A stretch of DNA of 30,582 nucleotides, taken from assembly GCA_023440865.1 (NCBI GenBank), contig JAEXRM010000135.1, forward strand, positions 1 to 30,582, in the 5' to 3' direction. A model generated the notes under the pieces. That model did not search any database. It worked only from the letters and a program-made list of their open reading frames with translations, and was not told the origin of the DNA. Origin of the DNA: Bacillota bacterium (GTDB lineage: Bacteria; Bacillota; Clostridia; DSM-8532). The position numbers were made by a program, and so were the translations under genes. Shown here one piece after another: positions 14,822 to 23,797 of this stretch. Within the stretch, counting starts at the first letter, position 1, and each line of letters begins with the position of its first letter.

Positions 14822-15681
14822 TGGGTGCTGCAAGGAAAGCCCGGGCCGCGTTCCCGGAAATCCTGACCTTCCTGTTGTTCCTTGTTTTCATGGTGCCGTT
14901 CGCGATGGTCGTGCTCAACGCGGCCAAAACGTCCGCCGAGATCGTGAAGAACCCCATCGGTTGGCCGGCGGACTGGGCGAAGCTGTTCGCGAACATCGGC
15001 ACGATCGTCACCAGCCCGAATGTGCGCTATGTCCCCTCGTTCGTGTCCTCGCTGGTCATCACGTCGGTTTCGCTGCTGTTCATCGCGGTCAGCGCCTCGA
15101 TGGCCGGCTGGGTGCTCGTGCGTGCGAAGACGGCGCTGTCGACGGTGATCTTCATGACCTTCGTCGCGGCCATGGTCATCCCGTTCCAGGTGGTGATGTT
15201 CCCGCTCGTGTCCTGGTTCCGCATCCTGTCGGACCTGACGGGGTTCAGGCTGCTGCAGTCCACCGGCGGCATGGTGCTCGCCTACATGGGTTTCGGCTCC
15301 TCGATGTCGATTTTCCTGTTCCACGGCTTCATCAAGGGCATCCCGCTGGAGCTGGAGGAAGCCGCCAAGATCGACGGCTGCTCGAAGGCCGCCACGTTCT
15401 TCCGCATTGTGCTGCCCATCCTCAAGCCCATCTTCGTGACGGTGCTCATCCTCAACGGCATCTGGCTGTGGAACGACTACCTGTTGCCGCTGCTGCTGCT
15501 GGGCATGGGCGGCCCGGTGCAGACGCTGCCGCTGGCCGTTGCCAACTTCGTGGGCTCCTATGTCAAGAAGTGGGACCTCATCCTGACCGCCACGCTGATG
15601 GCGATGCTGCCCGTGATCGTGCTGTACCTGTTCGCGCAGAAGCAGATCATCCAGGGCATCACGGAAGGGTCGATCAAGTAG
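14821..15681 (+). CDS. ABC sugar permease, MalG/UgpE type, 286 aa
   Basis: A hydrophobic first segment (ILTFLLFLVFMVPFAMVVLN), five more membrane segments and the EAA loop (LELEEAAKIDGCSKAATFFR) identify the second integral subunit. The C-terminus ends KQIIQGITEGSIK, a typical ending of MalG-like permeases. Start ATG 14821 is coupled to the upstream permease stop. It is the last gene of the sugar operon; a strong terminator stands 38 bp downstream. Confidence 0.94.
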   Translation: MGAARKARAAFPEILTFLLFLVFMVPFAMVVLNAAKTSAEIVKNPIGWPADWAKLFANIGTIVTSPNVRYVPSFVSSLVITSVSLLFIAVSASMAGWVLVRAKTALSTVIFMTFVAAMVIPFQVVMFPLVSWFRILSDLTGFRLLQSTGGMVLAYMGFGSSMSIFLFHGFIKGIPLELEEAAKIDGCSKAATFFRIVLPILKPIFVTVLILNGIWLWNDYLLPLLLLGMGGPVQTLPLAVANFVGSYVKKWDLILTATLMAMLPVIVLYLFAQKQIIQGITEGSIK

Positions 15682-15718
15682 GCGGCCCGCCGACACATGA
15701 CGCACATCGAGACAGGGC

Positions 15719-15751
15719 AGGCGCACCGGATGAACCGGTGCGCCTCTTTTT
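15719..15751 (+). terminator. Rho-independent terminator of the sugar operon
   Basis: An 11-bp perfect stem (AGGCGCACCGG / CCGGTGCGCCT) with loop ATGAA is followed by CTTTTT. Confidence 0.93.
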
Positions 15752-15866
15752 CATGCCTTTCCCGTCGCCGGCGCATGTCCTGACGGGACATGAAATTTAC
15801 GCTCCCACCGACCGTTATCCCGCGCCCATATGTGGTAAAAAAAAGAAATTGCAACGCATTCGATTG

Positions 15867-15895
15867 TTGACTGTTTATTGATTTTATTCTATGCT
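15867..15895 (+). promoter_or_regulatory. Sigma-A promoter of the cheW-MCP operon
   Basis: TTGACT (15867-15872), a 17-bp AT-rich spacer and TATGCT (15890-15895) lie 30 bp before the CheW start codon, within an AT-rich block in otherwise GC-rich DNA. Confidence 0.75.
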
Positions 15896-15925
15896 ACTCC
15901 ATGCAATTTCCCTGCGAAGGATGGT

Positions 15926-16357
15926 ATGCACCCGATGAAGCAATATGTCGTCTTAAGGCTTGAACAACAGGAATACGCCATCCCGATCGAAATGGCGCGC
16001 GAGATCATCCGCCTCCCCGTCCTGACCCCCCTGCCTGGCATGCCGGCCGGCATGCTCGGCATCACCAACCTGCGCGGCACCGTGCTGCCCGCCTGGGATC
16101 TGCATGTGCGCTTCGGGGGAACCGCCCTGGCCCGCACGCAGGAGAGTCAGCTGCTGGTGCTGCAAACAGGCGTGGGTACCATCGGCATCGTCGTCGACGA
16201 TGTCACCGAGGTGAGCGATTTCGAGGAAAGCGAACTCACCGCGATGCCCCCGGCCGGCTCCGATACCCGCGCCATCAGCCCCGAACAGGTCATCATGCGT
16301 GACGACCGGCTCATCCTCGTTCTCGGAGATCATCGTTTCACCGCATTGAGCGCATAA
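15926..16357 (+). CDS. cheW: CheW-like chemotaxis adaptor, 143 aa
   Basis: A single CheW domain fills the protein: QYVVLRLEQQEYAIPIEMAREIIR at the start, PLPGMPAGMLGITNLRGTVLPAWDL (the signature loop, with NLRG) and GIVVDDVTEV. In the family CheW bridges chemoreceptors to CheA. Start ATG 15926 follows GAAGG; ATG 15935 is an alternative three codons later. It is followed after 10 bp by a receptor-like gene with AAGGAGG, so the two form an operon. No cheA, cheY, cheR or cheB lies in the window, so the partner kinase must be elsewhere or the pair serves another signalling complex. Confidence 0.9.
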   Translation: MHPMKQYVVLRLEQQEYAIPIEMAREIIRLPVLTPLPGMPAGMLGITNLRGTVLPAWDLHVRFGGTALARTQESQLLVLQTGVGTIGIVVDDVTEVSDFEESELTAMPPAGSDTRAISPEQVIMRDDRLILVLGDHRFTALSA

Positions 16358-16367
16358 GGAGGCACCC

Positions 16368-17261
16368 ATGAATGACATGCGCCACACCATGACGAACGAA
16401 CTGCCGGCATCCGCCCTTCCCGGAGATGCCCCCATCGCGCCGGAGCTGTCGGCACTTCTTGCCGTCGGGCCCCTGATCCAGAGGGTGCTCCCGGTCGACT
16501 GCCTGTTCGGCGTCACGGATACGCGGAACTTCCTGATCGTCTACAACGGCAAGCGGATCAACCTCGGCTCCGATATGGCCGGGGTTCAGATTCCGGAACA
16601 GGACGGCATCTACCAGGCTATGAAGCGGGATCAGGTCGTTGACATGACCGTGCCGCAGGAAGCCTTCGGCTTCGCCTTCCGCTCGGTCGCCGCCCCCGTG
16701 AAGAATGCAGCCGGTCAGATCGTCGGTGGCCTCGGCATCGGTTTCGACCTCCACAACACCAACAAGGTGGCCGATATGGCCCAGCAGGTCGCAGCCGCCA
16801 CCCAGCAGACGTCCGCATCGGCTGAGGAACTGTCTGCCTCCGCCGAAGAATTGGTCAGCTCCCAGCTCTCCCTGAAGACCATGACCGCCGACATCGCCAG
16901 GAAGATGGAAGAGACCAGCGAGATTCTCGGCTTCATCAACGAAGTCTCATCCACCTCGAAGATGCTCGGCCTGAACGCCGCCATCGAGGCGGCCCGCGCT
17001 GGCGAGGCGGGACGCGGTTTCTCCGTCGTCGCGACGGAGATCCGGAAAATGGCCGAGGAGAGCGCGAAGAGCGTCGTCGGCATCAAACGGATCATCGGGG
17101 ACATCAAGGGCAGCGTCGATCAAATCGCCACGACGGTCGGGCAGGTGGTCGGCATCGGACAGCAACAGGCGGCCGCGAGCGAACATCTTTCAGCGTCGGC
17201 GCAGGAACTGGCGACCGTATCGGAATCGCTCAAGGAAGCAGCCTCGCACGTGCTTGGCTGA
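16368..17261 (+). CDS. Soluble methyl-accepting chemotaxis protein-like receptor, 297 aa
   Basis: The C-terminal half is an MCP signalling hairpin with the conserved tip (MLGLNAAIEAARAGEAGRGFSVVATEIRKMAEESA, about residues 200-235, here written as two adjoining motifs: the NAAIEAARAGEAGRGF core and the VVATEIRKMAE helix). The N-terminal ~130 residues form a small sensor domain (VDCLFGVTDTRNFLIVYNG; FRSVAAPVKNAAGQIVGGLGIGF) like those in short cytoplasmic clostridial receptors. There is no membrane segment or signal peptide, and no HAMP, so it should sense an intracellular signal. The hairpin is short. It is co-transcribed with cheW. Its stop is only 7 bp from the convergent GGDEF/EAL gene, with no obvious terminator between. 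Confidence 0.88.
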   Translation: MNDMRHTMTNELPASALPGDAPIAPELSALLAVGPLIQRVLPVDCLFGVTDTRNFLIVYNGKRINLGSDMAGVQIPEQDGIYQAMKRDQVVDMTVPQEAFGFAFRSVAAPVKNAAGQIVGGLGIGFDLHNTNKVADMAQQVAAATQQTSASAEELSASAEELVSSQLSLKTMTADIARKMEETSEILGFINEVSSTSKMLGLNAAIEAARAGEAGRGFSVVATEIRKMAEESAKSVVGIKRIIGDIKGSVDQIATTVGQVVGIGQQQAAASEHLSASAQELATVSESLKEAASHVLG

Positions 17262-17268
17262 GGACAAC

Positions 17269-20229
17269 TCAGGGCTTGGCAAGCCGCACCGCATAGGCCA
17301 GCGCCGCCTCGACGGGCAGCGGGCGGCTTGCCAGATACCCCTGCATCATGTCGCAGCCGGCCCTCGCCAGGTACTGCTTCTGGTATTCGTGTTCCACGCC
17401 CTCCGCGACCACGCTGAACCCCCATTCGCGGGCGAGCCGGACGATCGATCCCGTATGGCTTGCTTCGTCGTTGGCATCATGGATGTCGTCGATGAAGCTC
17501 TTGTCGATCTTCAACACCTGGATCGGCAGCTTGCGCAGGTAGGTCAGCGAGGAGTATCCGGTGCCGAAGTCGTCGAGCGCGATCCAGATGCCCATGGCGC
17601 TGAGCTCGCCCAGCGTCTGTGCGTTCTGCCCGAACGATTCCATCAGCACCGACTCCGTGATTTCCAGCAGCAGCCGCGTCGGCGGCAGCCCCGTGTCCTC
17701 CAGCGTCCTGCACACGTCGGACTGGAATCCGGCCTGCATCAGCTGCAGCACCGAGACATTCACACCGACATGGAACGTCGCGTCGCCAAACACCGACAAC
17801 AGCTGCCGCGCAAACCGGCTTGCCTCCTGCAGCACCCAGGTGCCGATGGGCACGATGAGGCCTGTCTCCTCCGCAATCGGGATGAAGCGGTTCGGCGGGA
17901 TGTTGCCGAACTCCCCCGACTGCCAGCGCAACAGGGCTTCAAACCCCTCCAGCCGGCCCGTCTCCAGGTTGTGGACAGGCTGGTAGTGGAGAAGCAGCTC
18001 GTTGCGTGCCAGCGCGTGCCGCAATCCGTCCTCGAGCATGAATCGGTCCCGGGCCGCCGCATCCATGACCTGATCGAAAACGCGATACTGGCTCTTGCCC
18101 GCGCCCTTGGCCGCGTACATGGCCGTATCCGCACTGCGGAGCAGGGCGTCGAAATCCTCCCCGTCGCGCGGATGCGAGGCGATGCCGATGCTCATGCCCA
18201 CATGGAACTGCATGCCGTCGATCTGCAGCGGTTGGGAAAAGGCGCGCAGGATTGCCCGTGCCGTATCCTCCGCAAGCCGGCTGTTCTCGTCGTCCTCCAG
18301 GATGATGGCAAACTCGTCGCCGCCCATGCGGCCGACGAGTGCCCCGGAAGGCACGGCGTGCTGGAAGCGTTCCGCCATGACCCGCAGCAGGCGATCACCC
18401 GTGGGATGGCCGAAGGAGTCGTTGACGACCTTGAAGTTGTCCAGGTCGCTGTAGAGAATGACCAGGTGGCGACCGTTCTCCCGATTCACCTTGGTCAAGG
18501 TCTCCACCCGGCTCTTCATCATCGTGCGGTTCGGGAGCCCCGTCAGGGCATCGTAGTACGCCATGTGCGCGATGGTGTCGCGCTGGCGCATCATGTCGGT
18601 GATGTCCGCATGCGTGCCGACCATGCGGATGGGATGACCCGCCTCATCATGGACGGTCATGCCCCGGGAGAGAATCCACCGTTCCTCGCCGGAGACGGAC
18701 AGGATGCGGTACTCCGCCGACCACGAGCCAAGCTGCCGCAGCAGGTTCTGCCGGAGCATGTCCTCCACGCGCGCCCGGTCGACGGGCAGGATGCGGGGAA
18801 ACCAGTCCTGCATGCGGTCGCCGTCAGCGGGGTTCCATCCAGTCATTTCACGGATGCGGTCGGAGATGATCAGCTTGTCGGACGAGATGTCCCAATCCCA
18901 GATGGCGTCGCGCGTTGCCTCGCCGACAAGGCGGTACCGCTCCTCGCTGAGCTCGAGCCGGCGCTTCTGCTCGGCCAGCTCGTGGTTCTGACTGCGCAGC
19001 CCCTCCTCCGATTCCGTCAGCGCCGCGTTGACGGCGGTCATCTGCTCGTTGACGGCCATCAGCTCCTCATGGCTCGCCTGCAGCTGCCGTTCGGTCCGTC
19101 GGCGGATGCGGATGTTCAGCAGCAGGCCGACCGTCAGCACGACGAGAAACAGGATGACGGCGAAAATGGAGAGGAACAGGGCCTGGTTGTCCCGGAACAC
19201 GTTGGCTGGCCGGTTCATGATTTCGGCACCGGCCGGAATCGCGGAGACCGGGAGGCCGATGCGTTCCATTTCGAGATAATCAAACCGCGTGGTCACCTGG
19301 AGATCGTCACGGACGGGTTCCGGCTTCGCGGAGGGGTTCTTCAGCAGCGGAATGGCCATTTCCACAGCTTCCGTGCCATGCAGGGACGCGTCGATGACGC
19401 TGCCGCCAAGCACATGATGCCCCACAAGATAGTCATACAGGCCGAACACGGGCACGGGACACGATGCAAACAGCAAATCGGCATACTGCTGCATCGGCAG
19501 GACGTTCCCGTCGATATCCCGGTTGTAGACGAGAAACAGCACCACATCGCCCGGTTCCAGCAGCGCACTGCGCCGTCGGATTTCCGTGGCTGGCAGATCG
19601 TTCCACCGCTCGACCTGCGCTTCGGGTGCCAGCGCGCGGCAGGCCCGCTCCGCGGCTTCGCCCAGCGGCAGGCCGGTTTCCGAGTTCTCGAAGACCAGGT
19701 GGAACCGCTTCGTGTCGGGACGGGTTTTCAGGGCAAGTCGGATGGTGCCTTCCACATCGTGATTCTGGATGACGCCGGTCACCCGATCGTTCGCGGCGGC
19801 GACGGCGACGCCCTTCTCCCGGGGCACCCCGCAAAACACGACCGGAATGTCCTTGAAGTAGTCATGCCGGTTTGCCATGACAAAATCGAGCGCGGCGTCG
19901 TCCGTCGTCAGGATGATGTCCGGCGGCCTCGTTCCATAGCGTTGCGCGATCACCGGCAGCAGCAGCGCCAGCTTGTCCGGATCGGGATTGTGTTTCCAGT
20001 CGAGGTATTCCGACGAGATGTCGACGCCCGGGTACTCCTGCTCGAGACGCGCGACCATGGCGTCTTCCAGCCCTTCGGTCCAGGCATAGCCGGGGTGATA
20101 GGAATTGATGATCAGCACATGGGGCACCAGGGGCAAATCGCTCCGCTGCACCCCGCTGACAGGCAACACGGCGGCCGTCAGCACCATCACAAGGCTCAGC
20201 AGCATCCGAACCAGCGCCGTCGCTTTCAT
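17269..20229 (-). CDS. Membrane SBP-PAS-GGDEF-EAL c-di-GMP signalling protein, 986 aa
   Basis: The order is: signal-like hydrophobic N-terminus (1-26), a periplasmic-binding-like ABC_sub_bind domain (about 35-305; INSYHPGYAW, TTDDAALDF, VVFCGV), one membrane segment (351-371), a coiled coil (375-430), a PAS domain (430-550; RYRLVGEATRDAIWDWD), GGDEF (about 553-715, intact GGDEF at 636-640) and EAL (about 735-980; EAL 764-766, NVSVLQL, EITES, DDFGTGYSSL, KIDKSFID, AEGVE). Both catalytic signatures are intact, so both synthesis and hydrolysis of c-di-GMP are possible. No RxxD inhibitory site precedes GGDEF. ATG 20229 is chosen because it starts the signal segment; upstream in-frame ATGs (20265) cannot be excluded. 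It is a tandem paralogue of the broken gene upstream. Confidence 0.88.
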   Translation of the reverse strand: MKATALVRMLLSLVMVLTAAVLPVSGVQRSDLPLVPHVLIINSYHPGYAWTEGLEDAMVARLEQEYPGVDISSEYLDWKHNPDPDKLALLLPVIAQRYGTRPPDIILTTDDAALDFVMANRHDYFKDIPVVFCGVPREKGVAVAAANDRVTGVIQNHDVEGTIRLALKTRPDTKRFHLVFENSETGLPLGEAAERACRALAPEAQVERWNDLPATEIRRRSALLEPGDVVLFLVYNRDIDGNVLPMQQYADLLFASCPVPVFGLYDYLVGHHVLGGSVIDASLHGTEAVEMAIPLLKNPSAKPEPVRDDLQVTTRFDYLEMERIGLPVSAIPAGAEIMNRPANVFRDNQALFLSIFAVILFLVVLTVGLLLNIRIRRRTERQLQASHEELMAVNEQMTAVNAALTESEEGLRSQNHELAEQKRRLELSEERYRLVGEATRDAIWDWDISSDKLIISDRIREMTGWNPADGDRMQDWFPRILPVDRARVEDMLRQNLLRQLGSWSAEYRILSVSGEERWILSRGMTVHDEAGHPIRMVGTHADITDMMRQRDTIAHMAYYDALTGLPNRTMMKSRVETLTKVNRENGRHLVILYSDLDNFKVVNDSFGHPTGDRLLRVMAERFQHAVPSGALVGRMGGDEFAIILEDDENSRLAEDTARAILRAFSQPLQIDGMQFHVGMSIGIASHPRDGEDFDALLRSADTAMYAAKGAGKSQYRVFDQVMDAAARDRFMLEDGLRHALARNELLLHYQPVHNLETGRLEGFEALLRWQSGEFGNIPPNRFIPIAEETGLIVPIGTWVLQEASRFARQLLSVFGDATFHVGVNVSVLQLMQAGFQSDVCRTLEDTGLPPTRLLLEITESVLMESFGQNAQTLGELSAMGIWIALDDFGTGYSSLTYLRKLPIQVLKIDKSFIDDIHDANDEASHTGSIVRLAREWGFSVVAEGVEHEYQKQYLARAGCDMMQGYLASRPLPVEAALAYAVRLAKP

Positions 20230-20348
20230 GACCTGTTTTCCCGCCTCCAGGCGATGCTGTCCCATGCCTTCCGTACCTCGCAACCGGCGTTTGATCCACA
20301 ACCGATCCTTCTCCATCTTGAGTTCATACCCCGCCCTGCCGTGCAGAA

Positions 20349-22679
20349 TCATGACATGTGCCGCTGCAGGTAGGCCACCGCCTCCGATTCGGGCAGGGGG
20401 CGACTGGCAAGGTAGCCCTGCATCGCCCCGCAGCCGTTCGCCCGCAGGCAATCGCGCTGGCTTTCCCGCTCCACGCCCTCGGCCACGACATCGTATCCCC
20501 ACTCCCGCGCAAGCCGGATGATCGCGCCCGTATGGTTGGCCCCCTCGGCTGACACGTCGATGTCGTCGATGAATCCCTTGTCGATCTTGAGGACCTGGAT
20601 CGGAAGCCGGCGAAGATAGGTCAGCGAGGAATAACCGGTCCCAAAGTCGTCCAGCGCGATGCGGACGCCCCGTGAGGACAAGGCGGATAGCTTCGCCGCA
20701 TCGGCCCCGAAGGATTCCATGAACACCGATTCGGTAATCTCCAGCGTCAGACGCCCAAGCGGCGCATCCGCGATCTGGAACGCCCGGAGCACGGTTTCCT
20801 CGAAATCGGCCTGCATCAGCTGCAGCACGGACACGTTGACCCCGATCCGGAAATCCGCTTGCATGAAGGGCTCGATACGGCCACAGAACCGTGCGGCCTC
20901 CTCGAGCACCCAGGCGCCGATCGGCAGGATGAGCCCTGTTTCCTCTGCGACGGGGATGAAACGGTCGGGCGGAACGGAGCCGTGCTCGGACGACTGCCAC
21001 CGCAGCAGGGCTTCGAAGCCAATCAGGCGGTTGTCGTCCAGGCGGTGTACCGGCTGGTAGGCAAGGCGGAGCTCGTTGCGCGAGAGCGCATGCCGCAGCC
21101 CGTCCTCCAGCAGGAACCGGTCGACGGCAGCCTTGTCCATTGCCGGATCGAACAGGCGGCATTGATTCTTGCCGGAACCCTTGGCCGCGTACATGGCCGT
21201 GTCTGCGCTGCGCAGCAGGGTGTCGAAACGCGTTCCGTCGCGGGGATACAACGCGACGCCGATGCTCATGCCGATGTGGAAGTGCATGTCATCGACCGGG
21301 AGCGGTTCGTCGAACCGTGCCAGGATTTCATTTCCCAGGGCCAGCACCGCATCCGCGCTGGCCACCCGGGGCACCAGCACGACAAACTCGTCCCCCCCCA
21401 TGCGGCCCAGGAAACAAGCCGGCGGCAGGGCCTGGCGGATGCGCGCCGCGCCGCTGCGCAGCAGCCGGTCCCCGGTCGTGTGCCCGAACGAGTCGTTCAC
21501 GACCTTGAAGTTGTCCATATCCGCAAACAGGACGGCCAACCGGCTTTCGTCCGTTCCGGCGTCACGGATCATCGCCTCGGCGACCTCGGCGGTCATCACC
21601 CGGTTGGGCAGATCCGTCAACTCGTCATGGTACGCCATGCGGGTGATGATCTCCTGCTGGCTGTGGAATGCGGTGATGTCCTCATGGGTGCCGACCATGC
21701 GCAGGATCTGCCCGTCCAACCCGTAGACGGCGACACCGCGCGACCGGATCCAGCGGATGGTGCCGTCCTCCGCAACGATGCGATACGACGCGTCATAAAA
21801 GCGGTCATGCTGCTCCAGTGCGTTCCGCAACCTTGCCACCACCTGCGCGCGATCGTCCTGATGGATGTGCGTGATCCATTTCTCCAGGCTGCCGCGCTCC
21901 ACCGGCTCCCACCCCGTGATCTGGCGGATGCGGTCGGAGATCATCAGCTTGTCCTCCACGGCATCCCAATCCCACACGGCATCGCGGGTCGCCTCGGAGA
22001 CAAGCCGATAGCGTTCTTCGTTCCGCTCGAGCTGCAGCTTTTGTCCGGTGAGCGCCTCGTTTTGCCGCCGCAGTGCCGCATCCGAAGCCTGAAGCCGCCG
22101 GTTCGCCTCCTCGATCTGCGCGTTCGCGCCGACCAGCGCGCCATGGCTTGCCTGCAGCTGCTCCTGGGCCCTGCGGCGGCGCCGCACATTCAACAGCAGC
22201 AGCATCGACAGGACGGAAAGACATGCGATCACAACCGCGATGCCCAGGAACAGGTTGCGGTATGCGCGAAACAGGCTGAACGGGCGATTCTGCACCGTCA
22301 CCCCTTCCGGCACCTCGTCCTCGCCAAGCCCGATCCGTTGCATGATGGGATAGTCGAACAGGCGCGTGCAGGTCAGTTCGCTCCACAGGGGGATCGAGTC
22401 GGCCGGCTCGCCTGCCAGCACACGGACCGCGAGGTCTGCTGCGGTTCGGCCATGCAAGCGCGCATCGATGACGCTCCCCCCCAGCGTGCCGTGCCCGACC
22501 ACGAAATCATTCAGGCAAAACACCGGCACGGTGCAGTCGACGAACAGCAGGTCCGCGAACTGCTGCATGGGCAGGACGCGGCCCGCCGCATCACGGTTGT
22601 ATGCGGCAAAGAAGACCACTTCCCCCTCCTGCGCCGCATATGCCAGATCATGAATCTCATCGGCCGTATAGCCGTTCAC
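20349..22679 (-). CDS. SBP-PAS-GGDEF-EAL protein, C-terminal piece of a frameshifted gene
   Basis: This frame holds the last ~110 residues of the ABC_sub_bind domain, one membrane segment (near 165-185), coiled coil, PAS, GGDEF (GRMGGDEFVVL) and EAL (GFEALLRWQ, NVSVLQL, EITES, DDFGTGYSSL, KIDKGFID, AEGVE), all signatures intact and no RxxD site. Its first codon, GTG at 22679, overlaps the stop of the upstream frame (22676-22678). Alignment with the paralogue at 17269-20229 is continuous across the junction with one missing base: ...QVDVVL / NGYTADEI here against ...AQVERWNDLPATEI there. So one ancestral gene has a -1 frameshift in its sensor domain. If GTG is used, the product would lack the signal segment and half of the sensor. 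A sequencing or assembly error is possible. Confidence 0.8.
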   Translation of the reverse strand: MNGYTADEIHDLAYAAQEGEVVFFAAYNRDAAGRVLPMQQFADLLFVDCTVPVFCLNDFVVGHGTLGGSVIDARLHGRTAADLAVRVLAGEPADSIPLWSELTCTRLFDYPIMQRIGLGEDEVPEGVTVQNRPFSLFRAYRNLFLGIAVVIACLSVLSMLLLLNVRRRRRAQEQLQASHGALVGANAQIEEANRRLQASDAALRRQNEALTGQKLQLERNEERYRLVSEATRDAVWDWDAVEDKLMISDRIRQITGWEPVERGSLEKWITHIHQDDRAQVVARLRNALEQHDRFYDASYRIVAEDGTIRWIRSRGVAVYGLDGQILRMVGTHEDITAFHSQQEIITRMAYHDELTDLPNRVMTAEVAEAMIRDAGTDESRLAVLFADMDNFKVVNDSFGHTTGDRLLRSGAARIRQALPPACFLGRMGGDEFVVLVPRVASADAVLALGNEILARFDEPLPVDDMHFHIGMSIGVALYPRDGTRFDTLLRSADTAMYAAKGSGKNQCRLFDPAMDKAAVDRFLLEDGLRHALSRNELRLAYQPVHRLDDNRLIGFEALLRWQSSEHGSVPPDRFIPVAEETGLILPIGAWVLEEAARFCGRIEPFMQADFRIGVNVSVLQLMQADFEETVLRAFQIADAPLGRLTLEITESVFMESFGADAAKLSALSSRGVRIALDDFGTGYSSLTYLRRLPIQVLKIDKGFIDDIDVSAEGANHTGAIIRLAREWGYDVVAEGVERESQRDCLRANGCGAMQGYLASRPLPESEAVAYLQRHMS

Positions 22680-23323
22680 AGGACCACGTCCACCTGGGGC
22701 GCCAGCGTCTCGAGCACCGTCCGCGCTTCCCGACCGACCGGTTCGCCGGATTCGCTGTTCTCGAAGACCAGATTGACGCGTTTCGTGTTCGGAAAGGTCT
22801 CCAGCGCCAGCGCAAGGGTGCCGCGGACGTCGAGATTCTCGGCGACCCCCGTCAGGTTGTCATGCGCCGCGAGCAGGGCATTGCCATTGGCTTCGGACAC
22901 ACCGCAAAAGACAATGGGGGCATTGCCGAAGAACGCTTCACGCCGGCGCAGTGCGTAGGTCGCCGCGGCATCGTCCGTCGTCACGACGAGATCGGGCGGG
23001 GTGGCCGCATAGCGGGCCTTCATGAGGGGATCGAGCAGCGCGAGCGCCCTGTCGTCGGGGTACCGTTTCCAGTCCAGGTATTCGGAGGCGATGTCGACCT
23101 GTGGAAGCGCCTCCTGCAGACGGGAGATGAGCGCATCCTCCAGCCGCTCCGTCCACAGGTAGCCGGGATGGTAGGAGTTCAGGACGAGTACCCGGGATAT
23201 ACGGCCGCCGTTGCCGGAAGCCGGTGCCGCGTCCCCGGATGCGGCCATCGACCTGCTCTGCGGCAACAGCAGCAAGGCCGTCAGCAGGATCAAACAGGAC
23301 ACCAAAAGGGGACGGCATGACAA
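22676..23323 (-). CDS. SBP-PAS-GGDEF-EAL protein, N-terminal piece of the frameshifted gene
   Basis: This piece encodes a signal-like segment and the first two thirds of an ABC_sub_bind periplasmic-binding domain (LNSYHPGYLWTERLEDAL, SSEYLDW-type motif, TTDDAAATY, IVFCGV, NLVFENSESG) and stops at 22676, where the paralogue continues. I chose TTG at 23323 because GGGGAG precedes it and it starts a clean hydrophobic signal (LLVSCLILLTALLLL). The frame stays open to 23503, where ATG, GTG (23467) and another ATG (23404) are alternatives without a hydrophobic start. With the downstream piece rejoined the protein would be about 990 residues, the same as its neighbour. Confidence 0.7.
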   Translation of the reverse strand: MSCRPLLVSCLILLTALLLLPQSRSMAASGDAAPASGNGGRISRVLVLNSYHPGYLWTERLEDALISRLQEALPQVDIASEYLDWKRYPDDRALALLDPLMKARYAATPPDLVVTTDDAAATYALRRREAFFGNAPIVFCGVSEANGNALLAAHDNLTGVAENLDVRGTLALALETFPNTKRVNLVFENSESGEPVGREARTVLETLAPQVDVVL

Positions 23324-23692
23324 CCGTCTCCCCGGATGTTTCGGCGTCGTGATGGGTTCGGGTCCGGCGCCGCCGCAAGCGGCAACGCCGGCATGTACCG
23401 GCATGCTTCGCAGGATGCCCGATGGCTTTTCACACCCTGCGCCATGCCTGGGTTTTTCATATGTCACGGTCCCTGCCCCCCGGTGGATTGCCGTATGAAA
23501 CATGTTTCACGGCCTGTGCGATGGTCAAGTGCCCGGATGTGTCCCCGTTTCCAATTCTATCGGATTTTCCCGTAAAAATCCGCACGGAATGCGAATTTCC
23601 CCAAAAAAACGCACGACAGGATGAGGACGGAAGCCCCGCCTGTGGACGGGGATCCCCGGCGATGCCGGTAACAAAAGGACGATATGAAGAAT

Positions 23693-23724
23693 AAAAGACC
23701 GGAATCCCGTTGGGATTCCGGTCT
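23693..23724 (-). terminator. Rho-independent terminator of rplM-rpsI
   Basis: On the minus strand a 13-bp perfect stem (23712-23724 with 23696-23708) with a three-base loop is followed by TTTTATT. It lies about 75 bp after the rpsI stop. Confidence 0.88.
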
Positions 23725-23797
23725 CGGTGAGCAGGAACCGGTTCCGGCAGCCGACGCGCCACAGGGCGGCATCGCGCCGTTGTCCGGACAGGCCGAA

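Noticed and set aside
12419..14833. Very long open frame opposite the binding protein and first permease
   Set aside because: Antisense shadow in GC-rich DNA; the plus-strand genes have clear families, ribosome-binding sites and signal sequences.
22676..22690. Programmed -1 frameshift in the upstream GGDEF/EAL gene
   Set aside because: No slippery X-XXY-YYZ heptamer or clear downstream stimulator is seen; a base deletion or sequencing error is simpler.
23504..23640. Promoter for the frameshifted GGDEF/EAL gene
   Set aside because: A TAGAAT box is present on the minus strand but no -35 box lies at acceptable spacing.
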